From: an uncultured Christensenellaceae bacterium
GTDB lineage: Bacteria > Bacillota > Clostridia > Christensenellales > Borkfalkiaceae
NCBI GenBank assembly: GCA_910587005.1
Contig: CAJULB010000001.1
Span: forward strand, 1 to 64,000
Reading direction: 5' to 3'
Length of the DNA: 64,000 nt
The translations under genes were made by a program, and so were the position numbers. Under the pieces are notes generated by a model that made no database searches, was not told the origin of the DNA, and saw only the letters and a program-made list of their open reading frames with translations. Below, in pieces: positions 23,856 through 32,626 of this stretch (its first letter is position 1; each line of letters starts with the position of its first letter).

Positions 23856-24862
23856 TATATTTTTTCCTGAATTTTATTTATTATATAGTCTACTACTTCT
23901 TCGATATTCATTTCGGAAGAATCCACAAAATACGCATCTTTTGCCTGCTTCAACGGCGCGATTTTTCTGTTTTTATCCTGCTCGTCGCGCTTTATGATAT
24001 CGGCGAGAATTTCCTCATAAGGCTGAAAAATCCCCTTTATTTCGTTTTCAGACTGTCTGCGTTTTGCTCTGATTTCGGGCTTTGCCGACAGATAAAACTT
24101 AAATTTTGCATCTGGCAAAACGTTGGTGCCTATATCTCTGCCGTCGAGAATGCAAGAAGTATTTTCCGCAATTTTTCTTTGAAGCTCAACCATTTTTTTG
24201 CGCACGCTTGCAATTGCGGAAACGGTTGAAGCAAGCATTGAAATCTGCGGTTCGCGGATTTTTTCGGAAACGTCCGCACCGTCAAGATAGGTACGCTGAA
24301 CGCCGTTTTTATACCTGACCTCAATATTAATATCTTTAATCAGCCTATCAACTGCTTTTTCGTCCGTACAGGTAACGCCCTCGTTTATGCATTTCAAGGC
24401 GCATGCGCGGTACATTGCGCCCGTATCGAGGCATAAAATATCCAATTTTTCGGCTATCAGCTTTGAAACGGTGCTCTTCCCGCTCCCCGCAGGACCGTCA
24501 AGCGCAATGTTGATTTTCTGCGTTATGTCTTTTCTCAAATTCTTTGCGCCGTGCAGATAAACGTGAACGGGCTTTTCCTCTTTATCGGTCAAAACCATAA
24601 CTCTTATACACTTTTCAAGCGCTCCGTTTATTTCGGGTTCAAGCGCGGAAAACAGCGCGGGAACGACAAACCCCGCTTCTCTTGCGGCTTTTGCAGGATA
24701 AAAAGAGTGCAAATCGGTCGTATTTGAGAAAATTATACAGACAATTTCGTCTTGTTTTAGGGCGTTCTGCTTTGTTATTTCTAAAAGAAGCTCTTTCACC
24801 CTTTCTCTTATCTGTTCACCGCTGTCAAAATCTACGGTTGTCGCTCCGCGTATTGCTTTCAT
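23855..24862 (-). CDS. cmk: AroH-type chorismate mutase fused to cytidylate kinase
   Basis: A 335-residue bifunctional candidate. Residues 1 to about 112 match the AroH chorismate-mutase fold: IRGATTV with the active-site Arg, TDLHSFYPAKAARE, and CIRVM with the second Arg. AroH makes prephenate for Phe and Tyr. From about residue 117 a complete cytidylate kinase follows, with P-loop GPAGSGKS (123-130), DTGAMYRA, LDGRDIGT and the lid KRRQSE. Cmk phosphorylates CMP and dCMP. No stop or frameshift separates the two, so the fusion appears genuine in this sequence. It lies 15 bases after the flavoprotein gene. Confidence 0.92.
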   Translation of the reverse strand: MKAIRGATTVDFDSGEQIRERVKELLLEITKQNALKQDEIVCIIFSNTTDLHSFYPAKAAREAGFVVPALFSALEPEINGALEKCIRVMVLTDKEEKPVHVYLHGAKNLRKDITQKINIALDGPAGSGKSTVSKLIAEKLDILCLDTGAMYRACALKCINEGVTCTDEKAVDRLIKDINIEVRYKNGVQRTYLDGADVSEKIREPQISMLASTVSAIASVRKKMVELQRKIAENTSCILDGRDIGTNVLPDAKFKFYLSAKPEIRAKRRQSENEIKGIFQPYEEILADIIKRDEQDKNRKIAPLKQAKDAYFVDSSEMNIEEVVDYIINKIQEKI

Positions 24863-24877
24863 AAATATTTCCTTGCT

Positions 24878-26104
24878 TTAAATTTTAATTGAACTGCCCG
24901 CCGCATAGCCTGTGGAAAATGCAATTTGCAGATTGAAACCGCCCGTAAAGGCGTCAACGTCCAGCACCTCGCCGCAAAAATACAGTCCTTTGACAAGCTT
25001 GCTTTCCATTGTTTTGGGATTGATTTCCTTAACGTCAACACCGCCGGAGGTTATAATCGCTTCGGAAAAATCCCTCAAAGACGAAACAAGCATATCAAAA
25101 TTTTTGATTATTGTCAATAAGCGCGACCTTTCGGCTTTGGTTACGGAATTTATCTGCTTTTCAGGCTGAATACCGCTTCTGTTTAACACTTCTTCGATTA
25201 AAGCGGACGGGAGCAGCTCTTTCAGACAGTTCGCAACGCTTTTATTCTTATTTTGTTCAAAATCGCGTAAAAGCCTTTTATCAAGCTGTTCTTCGGTAAG
25301 CGCGGGCTTTAAATCGAGTGAAAGCCTTACGTTATTTAAATCAAATCTGTTTATAAGGCTTGAAGCGGATAAAACCACGGGGCCGGAAACGCCGAAATGC
25401 GTAAACAGCAGCTCGCCGAACAATTCCTTAATTAATTTACCGTTATAAATTATAGATAAATTTACATTTTTAAGCGTAAGCCCCTGCAAATTCTTATAAA
25501 AACCGCCCTTTAAATTAAGCCCGCAAAGCCCTTGCCTTAACGGAATTATTTTGTGCCCCGCTTCTTTTGCGAATTTGTATCCGTCGCCCGTAGAGCCTGT
25601 CGCAGGATAACTCAATCCGCCCGTACAGATTATTATATTTTCAAATACATAACTGCCTTTTTGTGTAATTATGTCACGCATAGTACTATGCAAATCGTTT
25701 ATACTTAGTACATTTTCGTTAAATTTAAAGTAAACGCCGACGCTTTTGCAATAAGTTTCAAGGCATTTTGTTATGTCGCTCGCCTTATCAGAAACAGGAA
25801 AAAGTCTTGCACCGCGCTCTGTTTTGAGTTTGGTTCCGCCGTTTTCAAAAAATTCAATGCAATTTTCAGGTGAAAAATTGTAGATTGCGCCGGTAAGAAA
25901 TTTGCCGTTATTTACTACGTTCGCCAAAAATTCGGAAGGCGTACAGTCGTGCGTTACGTTACACCTTCCTTTTCCCGTTATATATATTTTTTTTCCGCTT
26001 TTTTCGTTCTTTTCAAAAACGGTTACTTCATTTCCGTTCGCGGCGGCGGCGTAAGCCGCCATAAGACCGGCGGCGCCAGCGCCTATAACAGCAACTTTAC
26101 TCAT
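24878..26104 (-). CDS. HI0933-like FAD-dependent oxidoreductase carrying a repeat-encoded segment
   Basis: A 408-residue flavoprotein of the HI0933/YhiN family. The N-terminal dinucleotide fold AVIGAGAAGLMAAYAAA binds FAD. GKGRCNVTH and CTGGLSYPATGSTGDGY are family signatures. The C-terminal CGEVLDVDAFTGGFNLQIAFSTG closes the FAD site. The cellular substrate is uncertain in this family. Residues 137-146 (DLHSTMRDII) are encoded by the dispersed palindromic repeat (25666-25696), in the variable strand before CTGG. Overall length is normal, so the segment seems to replace rather than add residues. It stands between the decarboxylase operon and cmk. Confidence 0.92.
   Translation of the reverse strand: MSKVAVIGAGAAGLMAAYAAAANGNEVTVFEKNEKSGKKIYITGKGRCNVTHDCTPSEFLANVVNNGKFLTGAIYNFSPENCIEFFENGGTKLKTERGARLFPVSDKASDITKCLETYCKSVGVYFKFNENVLSINDLHSTMRDIITQKGSYVFENIIICTGGLSYPATGSTGDGYKFAKEAGHKIIPLRQGLCGLNLKGGFYKNLQGLTLKNVNLSIIYNGKLIKELFGELLFTHFGVSGPVVLSASSLINRFDLNNVRLSLDLKPALTEEQLDKRLLRDFEQNKNKSVANCLKELLPSALIEEVLNRSGIQPEKQINSVTKAERSRLLTIIKNFDMLVSSLRDFSEAIITSGGVDVKEINPKTMESKLVKGLYFCGEVLDVDAFTGGFNLQIAFSTGYAAGSSIKI
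25666..25696. repeat. Dispersed palindromic repeat, copy D (inside flavoprotein gene)
   Basis: The 31 bases are identical to 40636-40666. It contains the perfect palindrome GCATAGTACTATGC. On the minus strand it is read DLHSTMRDII, in the same frame as copy E in miaA. Confidence 0.9.
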
Positions 26105-26114
26105 AATAAACCTT

Positions 26115-26140
26115 ACGGCGCGAACAACTGCCCGCGCCGT
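26115..26140. terminator. Hairpin between oadA-like gene and flavoprotein gene
   Basis: ACGGCGCG pairs with CGCGCCGT around a ten-base loop, directly before the ribosome site of the downstream gene. Only a weak T stretch follows on the minus strand, so it may be a partial terminator or a processing site. Confidence 0.5.
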
Positions 26141-26156
26141 TTAAAATCAATATAAC

Positions 26157-27584
26157 TTATACAGGATAAACTTTATTCGGATTTGCCGCCAAATCGGTAT
26201 CTACGCCCGTATCTTTCGCCTTTCTCCACTTAAAGAAGTTGGTTGCAACTTCGGGGAACAGCGCATATGACAGCACGTCTTCTTCCTGAGTATAAAAACC
26301 GTCCGCTTTTACCTTTTCCGTCAAGGTCTGCATTTCGTTTGAAAGCAAATCTGCGGGGCGGCAGGTAATAATCTTTTCACCGTCTTTTGTGCACATTTTT
26401 ATAACTTCTGGGTTAACTTCGCCCAAAACCGCGCCGTATTTACCCAAAATCATATCTTTAAACTGTGCGGTAATTGTCTTATATCTGCCCAAAAGCACGT
26501 TCCAGACAGCCTGCGTTCCTACAATCTGGCTTGACGGTGTTACCAACGGCGGATAACCGCAGTCCTTTCTTACTCTGGGAACTTCCGCAAGACATTCCGT
26601 CAGCTTTTCTTCCTTGCCCGCCTGTTTAAGCTGGTTCATAAGGTTAGAAAGCATTCCGCCGGGTACCTGATACAAAAGCGTATTAATATCCACGCGGCGG
26701 ACTTTCGGGTTGAGGAAACCGTCTTTTTCAAGTCTTGCCGCAACCTTGTTAAAGTGAGTTACCGCGGGCAACAATTTTTCGATTTCAATTCCGGTATCGT
26801 ACTGCGTACCTTTAAGCGAAGCAACAAGCGGTTCGGTTGCGGGGTTTGAGGTTCCGTTGCCGAGGGGTGAAAGCGCACAGTCAACAATATCAACTCCCGC
26901 CTGAATAGCCATAAGGTAAATCATATCGCCCGTTCCGGTGGTATTGTGCGTATGAAGATGTACCTTTGTTTCAGGGCGGAGTTCTGCTTTAAGCTCCTTT
27001 ACAAGCTCGTAAGCGGTAAACGGCAGCAAAAGGTTTGCCATATCCTTAATGCAGATATTGTCCGCGCCGGTATCTTCAAGCTGTTTTGCAAGCTTTACGA
27101 AATATTCGGTGGTATGCACGGGACTTGTTGTGTACGAAATCGCGCATTCGCAAACGCATTTTCCGCCCGCGCCGTATTTTTTAATCGCTTTAATCGACGC
27201 TTCAAGGTTTCTCGGGTCGTTTAACGCGTCGAAAAGTCTTACAACACCTACGCCGTTTTCAATTGATTTTTCAATAAACTTTTCAACGACGTCGTCGGCG
27301 TAATGTCTGTATCCGAGCAAATTCTGTCCGCGCAACAGCATCTGAATGGGCGTCTTTTTGAGGTATTTTTTAAGATTTCTCAATCTGTCCCAGGGGTCTT
27401 CGTTCAAAAATCTCAGACAGCTGTCGAACGTAGCGCCGCCCCACGCTTCAAGCGAATAATAACCTATATCGTCCAAAAGCGGAAGCATCGGCTCCATTTC
27501 GTCAAATCTCATACGCGTAGCGGCATGCGACTGATGCGCGTCGCGCAAAATAGTATCGGTAATTAAAACTTTCTTTCCTTCCAT
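26157..27584 (-). CDS. oadA: Oxaloacetate decarboxylase alpha / pyruvate carboxylase B-type carboxyltransferase
   Basis: A 475-residue carboxyltransferase with TDTILRDAHQS, the HMGL-like barrel (LHTHNTTGTGDM with metal-binding histidines), RRVDINTLLYQVPGGM and a conserved C-terminal region. It moves CO2 between biotin and a 2-oxo acid (oxaloacetate or pyruvate). There is no biotinyl domain; the carrier is encoded separately at 28975. I chose the ATG at 27584 because AGGAG lies eight bases before it and the longer frame overlaps oadB. It is the last of five genes of the decarboxylase operon. Confidence 0.93.
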   Translation of the reverse strand: MEGKKVLITDTILRDAHQSHAATRMRFDEMEPMLPLLDDIGYYSLEAWGGATFDSCLRFLNEDPWDRLRNLKKYLKKTPIQMLLRGQNLLGYRHYADDVVEKFIEKSIENGVGVVRLFDALNDPRNLEASIKAIKKYGAGGKCVCECAISYTTSPVHTTEYFVKLAKQLEDTGADNICIKDMANLLLPFTAYELVKELKAELRPETKVHLHTHNTTGTGDMIYLMAIQAGVDIVDCALSPLGNGTSNPATEPLVASLKGTQYDTGIEIEKLLPAVTHFNKVAARLEKDGFLNPKVRRVDINTLLYQVPGGMLSNLMNQLKQAGKEEKLTECLAEVPRVRKDCGYPPLVTPSSQIVGTQAVWNVLLGRYKTITAQFKDMILGKYGAVLGEVNPEVIKMCTKDGEKIITCRPADLLSNEMQTLTEKVKADGFYTQEEDVLSYALFPEVATNFFKWRKAKDTGVDTDLAANPNKVYPV

Positions 27585-27597
27585 AAATATCTCCTGT

Positions 27598-28962
27598 TTA
27601 AGCGAAGCAAGCAAGCAATACGCCCGCCGCTATTGCAGAGCCGATAACGCCCGCAACGTTGGGGCCCATTGCATGCATAAGCAAGTGGTTCTGGGGGTCG
27701 TATTCCCTTCCCACGTCCTCGGAAATTCTTGCCGCCATAGGCACGGCGGAAACTCCCGCGGAGCCGATAAGCGGATTAATTTTGCCCTTTGTAACAAGGC
27801 ACATAATTTTAGCAACCAAAAGTCCGCCGATTGTTCCCAGAATAAACGCAAACAAACCGATAGCGATAATCGCAAGCGTTTCGGGGCTTAAAAATACGCT
27901 TCCCTTTGCTTTGCAACCGACTGAAACGCCGAGGAAAATTGTTATCGTATTCATTAAACCGTTCTGCGCCTGCGTTGACAGCCTGTCAACAACGCCCGAC
28001 TCTTTCATAAGATTGCCGAGCATCAGCATACCCAAAAGAGTAATCGAATCGGGCAAAATCAAGCCGACGACAAGCGTTACCACTACGGGGAACAGTATTT
28101 TTTCAAGCTTGCTTACCTGACGGAGCGGTTTCATTCTGATTGCGCGCTCTTTTTTGGTTGTAAGCAATTTCATTAAAGGCTTTTGAATAATGGGTATAAG
28201 CGCCATATACGAATACGCCGCCACCGCTATCGCCGAAATTAAGTCGGGCGCAAGCTTGGAAGTTACCATTATCGCCGTAGGACCGTCCGCCCCGCCGATA
28301 ATTGCGGTTGCCGCCGCCGCAGCAGCAGAAAAGCCGAGAACGGAAGCCAGAATAAACGCAATAAATATGCCCAACTGCGCGCCCGCGCCTATAAGCATAC
28401 TTTTGGGGTTTGCAATCAGCGGCCCGAAATCCGTCATTGCGCCTATTCCGAGGAATATAAGCGGAGGATAAATTACCTTATCAACGCCGAAATATAAGTA
28501 CCATAAAAGCCCGCGGCTGGACGGAGTTACCAAATCGTAACTGTGGTCGGCAACAAACTTCAAAATTTCGTTGGTTTCACCGAATACGGGGGTTAAAATA
28601 ATTTTACCGTCTGCATTAAGCAACGCTTCAAGCAAACCGTTTTCACCTATCTTCGCTGTTAGAACTTCGCCTGTTTTAGTAAACAGATAACTGCCGTTCT
28701 CAAGCAGAACAACGTCTGCTGCGCTGTAATCGTACTTGCCCCAAAGCACGCTTTCCGCACCGGGAATGTTTATCAAAAACATTCCGAAGGCAATCGGTAA
28801 AAGCAGCATAGGCTCGAATTTTTTAACTATGGCAAGATACATTAAAATAAACGAGATTAAAAGCATGACGTAGTTTTTCCAGTCAGTGCCCTGCACAAAG
28901 CCCATTGCCTCGTACAAATTCCCGAATATCTCGCCAAAGTTTACTGCAAGTAAACTTTGCAT
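27598..28962 (-). CDS. oadB: Sodium-pumping decarboxylase beta subunit
   Basis: A 454-residue polytopic membrane protein of the OadB/MmdB/GcdB family. It decarboxylates carboxybiotin and moves Na+ outward. Signatures present are PPLIFLGIGAMTDFGPL and IIGGADGPTAI, which carries the catalytic Asp. Many glycine-rich helices follow. Residues of about 69-150, between the second hydrophobic segment and PPLIF, form a soluble insertion (including LENGSYLFTKTGEVLTAKIG) that I do not expect in the family. Confidence 0.94.
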   Translation of the reverse strand: MQSLLAVNFGEIFGNLYEAMGFVQGTDWKNYVMLLISFILMYLAIVKKFEPMLLLPIAFGMFLINIPGAESVLWGKYDYSAADVVLLENGSYLFTKTGEVLTAKIGENGLLEALLNADGKIILTPVFGETNEILKFVADHSYDLVTPSSRGLLWYLYFGVDKVIYPPLIFLGIGAMTDFGPLIANPKSMLIGAGAQLGIFIAFILASVLGFSAAAAAATAIIGGADGPTAIMVTSKLAPDLISAIAVAAYSYMALIPIIQKPLMKLLTTKKERAIRMKPLRQVSKLEKILFPVVVTLVVGLILPDSITLLGMLMLGNLMKESGVVDRLSTQAQNGLMNTITIFLGVSVGCKAKGSVFLSPETLAIIAIGLFAFILGTIGGLLVAKIMCLVTKGKINPLIGSAGVSAVPMAARISEDVGREYDPQNHLLMHAMGPNVAGVIGSAIAAGVLLACFA

Positions 28963-28974
28963 AACGCCTCCCGA

Positions 28975-29331
28975 TTAACCTATAACTGCAAGCTGCGCAT
29001 TGGTTTCAACGTTTGCACCCTTTGCTACGCTGAAAGTTACTTTACCGTCGCAGGGCGCGGTAATTTCGTTATCCATTTTCATAGCTTCAAGCACCATTAT
29101 AGGCTGGTCTTTTTTGACCGAAGCGCCGTCCGCAACAAGCAGATTTTTAATAAGCCCGGGGAAGGGCGACAAAACCTTTTCTCCGTTCACGGGCGCCGAA
29201 ACAGGCGTAGCTTTGGGCGCTTGCTGTACCGGAATCGATGCAATAGTCTTTACTTCCGCACCGCTTTCGCCTACTTCCTCAACTCCGACCGAATATTGTT
29301 TTCCGTCAATAGTAACTATAAAATTACGCAT
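28975..29331 (-). CDS. Biotin carboxyl carrier protein
   Basis: A 118-residue protein with an N-terminal MRNFIVTIDGKQYSVGVEEV strand pair, a Pro/Ala-rich linker and a C-terminal biotinyl domain. The biotin attachment motif is LEAMKMDNE, with Lys as acceptor. It should shuttle CO2 between the soluble carboxyltransferases and OadB. The gene is placed between the gamma and beta subunit genes. Confidence 0.94.
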   Translation of the reverse strand: MRNFIVTIDGKQYSVGVEEVGESGAEVKTIASIPVQQAPKATPVSAPVNGEKVLSPFPGLIKNLLVADGASVKKDQPIMVLEAMKMDNEITAPCDGKVTFSVAKGANVETNAQLAVIG

Positions 29332-29351
29332 AAATACTCCTCAACAAATCT

Positions 29352-29711
29352 TTATAATCTTTTAATTCTTTTTACTTTAAATTCGCACTTGGGCGCTTCT
29401 TCCGAATAATAAGCCATAATCGCCGCAATTATCGCCGCTTTTACTTCCGCGGGAACGTCTTCCCCGCTTTCCGCAACGCTTTGCTCAGCGGACGTGTTTT
29501 CGGGCTTTTTCTGCTTTTTGCCGATTTTTATTTTGCTTAAAAAGGCAAGGTTGTCGGTTTTTCTCATAATAAGACCTATCAGCCAAATTATGAAAATTAT
29601 CAGAACGATACCCGCAAATACCACTCCGAACCCGATTAACGCGTAAACGCACGCCTCGCCTAAGCTTAAACTGCCTTCCTGATTAATCAATGACAATAAA
29701 CTGTTAATCAT
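29352..29711 (-). CDS. oadG: Sodium-pumping decarboxylase gamma subunit (OadG-like)
   Basis: A 119-residue protein with one N-terminal transmembrane helix (VYALIGFGVVFAGIVLIIFI). A charged linker follows, then a C-terminal helix with AAIIAAIMAYY, typical of gamma/delta subunits that tie the soluble carboxyltransferase to the membrane pump. Its place, eight bases after the carboxyltransferase gene and before the biotin carrier, supports the call. Confidence 0.85.
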   Translation of the reverse strand: MINSLLSLINQEGSLSLGEACVYALIGFGVVFAGIVLIIFIIWLIGLIMRKTDNLAFLSKIKIGKKQKKPENTSAEQSVAESGEDVPAEVKAAIIAAIMAYYSEEAPKCEFKVKRIKRL

Positions 29712-29718
29712 TTCCGCC

Positions 29719-31095
29719 TCACTTCAACAGCATCTGCAACGAAGCGACAAGATACTGTTTTACAAACGAAGGCTGTATAATGTTATCTATATACCCGCCG
29801 TTCGCCGCGTTTACGGGGTCGGAATTTTCGTCCGCGTATTTTGCGGCAAGCTTTGTCTTGTCAAGCTTCTTTTCACCGCTGAATTCTATTTCCGCGCCCT
29901 GAACGCTGTCAAAAAGCGCAATTTTGGCGTTTGCGAAAGCATAGCTGTAATCATAACCCATTGATTTTGCGGCGAATACCGTGTAACCCAGCCCTATTGC
30001 TTTACCGTAAACAACCGAAATTTTTGCGGCGTCTATGCAATCGAGAACAGAAACGTACTCGCCTATCTCGCGTATAACAAGACTGTTGTTTGTTGCGGTA
30101 TCGGCGGTAATTCCCAAGGTATTTACAAAGGTTATATAAGGAAGCTCGTAACAGCTTGCGAATTCCGCAAAATCTTTAAGCTTTCTTACGTTGCCCGCAT
30201 TAATCTCTACGCCGTTTTCACCGTCGAAAACAACCGCGGCAACGGCAATACCGCCGATTCTGCCGAGATAGCATTTTACCTCGGGCGAATACGCGCCGCC
30301 GAGCTCTATCGCGTAATCTTTATCAAAAACGCTTTTAATCGCTTTTGCGTCCGCTTTTTTATCGAGCGCGGGCAAGCTTACGTCAAGCTCGTCGCTGTCG
30401 ATAACGGGCGTGCATAAAATTTCATTTATTTCGACGACGGTTTTTTTGATTTCTTCAAAATTTTTAACCGCAAACGTTGCAAGGTTCGCGCACTTTAAGC
30501 CCGCCGCACCGCCTACTTCGAATTTGGAAACGTTTGCGCCGTTTTTCGCGGTTATAACAAGCGGACTGTTCGCCGCAAGCACGCTCTTCTTTTCTATAAA
30601 AAAGTTAAAGTCGCACAAACCCGCCAAAAGCGAAATTTGTCCGTAAACCTCGCCGTTGACAACAAGGTACTGCGGAATACTGCCTTTAAGCTGACTTGCT
30701 TTTAAAATCAAGCCCGCAAGCCCTTCGAGAACGTTTATGCCTTCGCCTACCTGAACGCCCAGCGACGATAACAGATAGATAACGGGCGTACCCGTCTTTT
30801 CCGCCTGATTGAGGCACTTTTCAATCTTTTCGCAATTAGCCTTGCTTACCCCGCCCGAAAGCACCGCGCCGTTTTGCGCAACAATGTAAAAAGGATAATC
30901 CGCGATTGTCGCAAAACCGGTTACCACGCCCTCGCCTTCGGCGTTTTCTCCGTAAAACTCGTTTTTGGAAAAACTGAAAGCCGAAAGCTCGACAAAACTG
31001 TCGGCGTCGATAAGAGAGTTAATATCTGCTCTTATACCTTTGCCGGCGTCGATAAGCTGTTTTTTGCGCTTTTGCAATAAGGTTATTTTGTCCAT
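29719..31095 (-). CDS. Acyl-CoA carboxyltransferase (MmdA/PccB-like), divergent
   Basis: A 458-residue crotonase-fold carboxyltransferase of the propionyl/methylmalonyl-CoA type. The N-terminal half shows AEGEGVVTGFATI, VAQNGAVLSGGVSKANCEKI and a glycine-rich acyl-CoA region. The C-terminal half shows CYLGRIGGIAVAAVVFDGENGVEINAGNVRKLKDFAE. It is shorter (about 500 is usual) and more diverged than typical MmdA, so the acyl-CoA is not predictable. As first gene of the operon it should supply CO2 to biotin from an acyl-CoA, or accept it. Together with the OadA-like protein this allows a transcarboxylase-like activity (inference). Confidence 0.8.
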   Translation of the reverse strand: MDKITLLQKRKKQLIDAGKGIRADINSLIDADSFVELSAFSFSKNEFYGENAEGEGVVTGFATIADYPFYIVAQNGAVLSGGVSKANCEKIEKCLNQAEKTGTPVIYLLSSLGVQVGEGINVLEGLAGLILKASQLKGSIPQYLVVNGEVYGQISLLAGLCDFNFFIEKKSVLAANSPLVITAKNGANVSKFEVGGAAGLKCANLATFAVKNFEEIKKTVVEINEILCTPVIDSDELDVSLPALDKKADAKAIKSVFDKDYAIELGGAYSPEVKCYLGRIGGIAVAAVVFDGENGVEINAGNVRKLKDFAEFASCYELPYITFVNTLGITADTATNNSLVIREIGEYVSVLDCIDAAKISVVYGKAIGLGYTVFAAKSMGYDYSYAFANAKIALFDSVQGAEIEFSGEKKLDKTKLAAKYADENSDPVNAANGGYIDNIIQPSFVKQYLVASLQMLLK

Positions 31096-31163
31096 AAAAT
31101 CTCCAAAATGTCAAATTTCCTACTAATACATTTTATCACAAATATTAGCAAACGCAAGCAAAA

Positions 31164-31183
31164 TTTGATAATTATTTATCAAA
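31164..31183. promoter_or_regulatory. Palindrome upstream of the decarboxylase operon
   Basis: TTTGATAA and TTATCAAA flank TTAT in a perfect 8-4-8 inverted repeat, about 70 bases before the first gene. It could be a regulator site. A weak -10 (TAAAAT) lies between it and the gene. Confidence 0.35.
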
Positions 31184-31204
31184 ACTTTTTTAAATTTCCG
31201 CAAA

Positions 31205-31229
31205 TAAAAAAAGGAGATTTACTCTCCTT
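31205..31229 (-). terminator. Terminator overlapping the end of the VTT gene
   Basis: AAGGAGA and TCTCCTT form a hairpin that includes the stop codon and is followed by T on the minus strand. Confidence 0.75.
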
Positions 31230-32133
31230 GCTTTTTACTTTTGATTTTAAGTTTCTTTTTAAGAAAATTATCTATTTCAGTCGAGTATTTGCACACTAAC
31301 CAGAACGAAACCGCAACAAGCGCAAGCAACACAACCCATATCAGAATTCCCCACCACGTAGTAAACGGAATTAACTCAAACGAGTACGCGGTTGTGAATA
31401 CCGAAATTGCGCGCGTTACGGTTATCATTACTATAAAATAGGGCCACGTCATAGATGAAAGCCCCGCAATAAAACATAAAATATCATCGGGAAACAGCGG
31501 CAGTAAAAACATTAAAGACAAAATAAGATAGTCCTTGCCTTTCAGTTTTTCCTGCCATTTGTCAAGGCTGTCCTGACCGACTATCCAGCAAACGGCTTTA
31601 TAACCTACAAGTCTGCCTACGGCAAACGCCGTTACCGAGCCTAAAACTATTCCTATAAAGCTGTAAACCGAGCATTTGAAAGGACCGAACATCGCCGTGC
31701 CTGCCGCAACGGCAATCGAACCGGGTACAGGCAAAAGCACAACCTGCAAAAAGCTGAACAGTATAAATATCAGCGCGGCAAGCTTGCCCGCCTGCTGAAT
31801 GTACTGCCTGAGCGCTTCAACGCTGTTGATTTTTCCGAACAGTCCCGTAGCGCACAGCGTAAAAAATACAACTGCGCATATGTCCGCAAATACCATTATG
31901 CAAACGGTTAAACGGTAAAGCGACTGCTTTCCGCAAATGTAAAAAAGAATTGCCGCAACGACCGCAAAAAGCGAAAAACCCGCGGCAAGCGACATAAGCG
32001 TATTAAAATTATCAACTATAAAGCCTACGTTTTTGTACAAAAGTCCGTAAGCGGTAAAAAGAAAAGCAATCGCGCCCATGAGCGCAACTGCCAAAACGTT
32101 TATACAGTGTTTTAAAACTTCGGTGCGTTTCAT
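31219..32133 (-). CDS. VTT-domain (TVP38/TMEM64, DedA-like) membrane protein
   Basis: About 304 residues with seven or eight hydrophobic segments. The C-terminal two thirds carry VTT-family features: LLPVPGSIAVAAGTAMFGPF, a GxxxGR-type SVTAFAVGRLVGYK, LPLFPDDILCFIAG, and a following segment. Such proteins are linked to lipid transport across the membrane, often without a defined substrate. The first 130 residues are additional membrane helices. ATG at 32133 is taken. A GTG two codons earlier sits directly after TATAAT and could be a leaderless start. It is a single gene with its own terminator. Confidence 0.85.
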   Translation of the reverse strand: MKRTEVLKHCINVLAVALMGAIAFLFTAYGLLYKNVGFIVDNFNTLMSLAAGFSLFAVVAAILFYICGKQSLYRLTVCIMVFADICAVVFFTLCATGLFGKINSVEALRQYIQQAGKLAALIFILFSFLQVVLLPVPGSIAVAAGTAMFGPFKCSVYSFIGIVLGSVTAFAVGRLVGYKAVCWIVGQDSLDKWQEKLKGKDYLILSLMFLLPLFPDDILCFIAGLSSMTWPYFIVMITVTRAISVFTTAYSFELIPFTTWWGILIWVVLLALVAVSFWLVCKYSTEIDNFLKKKLKIKSKKQGE

Positions 32134-32179
32134 TAACACTATTATTATATATAATACCGCGCCGTTTTATTTGCGCAAA

Positions 32180-32626
32180 TTATAATTCGGTTTTAAAATT
32201 TTTGACCGCGGTTGTTGCAAGCTTGTCGCAGAGATTGTTATACTCGTTATCCGCGTGCCCCTTTACTTTTATAAATTTGACCTTGTGTATGCGCGTCAAT
32301 TCAAGCAGAACACGCCACAAATCTTCGTTTAAAACGGGCTTATTGTCCGCTTTTTTAAAGCCGTTTTGCTCCCAGCCGTTTATCCAGCCGTTCTGGAACG
32401 CGTTTACTGTATAGGCGGAATCGCTGTAAACCTCCACCTCGCAAGGCTCTTTAAGGCATTTCAAGCCCTCTATTACCGCAGTCATTTCCATGCGGTTGTT
32501 GGTTGTGGCCTCTTCCGCGCCGGAAATGCGCTTTTCTGCGCCCTTAAACATTAAAACAGCTCCCCAACCGCCAACGCCGGGGTTGCCCGAACAAGCTCCG
32601 TCGGTATATAAAACTACTTTTTTCAT
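32180..32626 (-). CDS. rnhA: Ribonuclease HI
   Basis: A 148-residue enzyme that cuts RNA in RNA-DNA hybrids. The four acidic catalytic residues are in LYTDGACSGNPG, RMEMTAVIEGL, VYSDSAYTV and GHADNEYNN. The ATG at 32626 overlaps the proC stop as ATGA, so it is translationally coupled. The longer frame upstream would run into proC and is rejected. Confidence 0.96.
   Translation of the reverse strand: MKKVVLYTDGACSGNPGVGGWGAVLMFKGAEKRISGAEEATTNNRMEMTAVIEGLKCLKEPCEVEVYSDSAYTVNAFQNGWINGWEQNGFKKADNKPVLNEDLWRVLLELTRIHKVKFIKVKGHADNEYNNLCDKLATTAVKNFKTEL

Noticed and set aside
27585..27614. Longer start for the OadA-like gene
   Set aside because: It would overlap oadB, and the ATG at 27584 has the AGGAG site.
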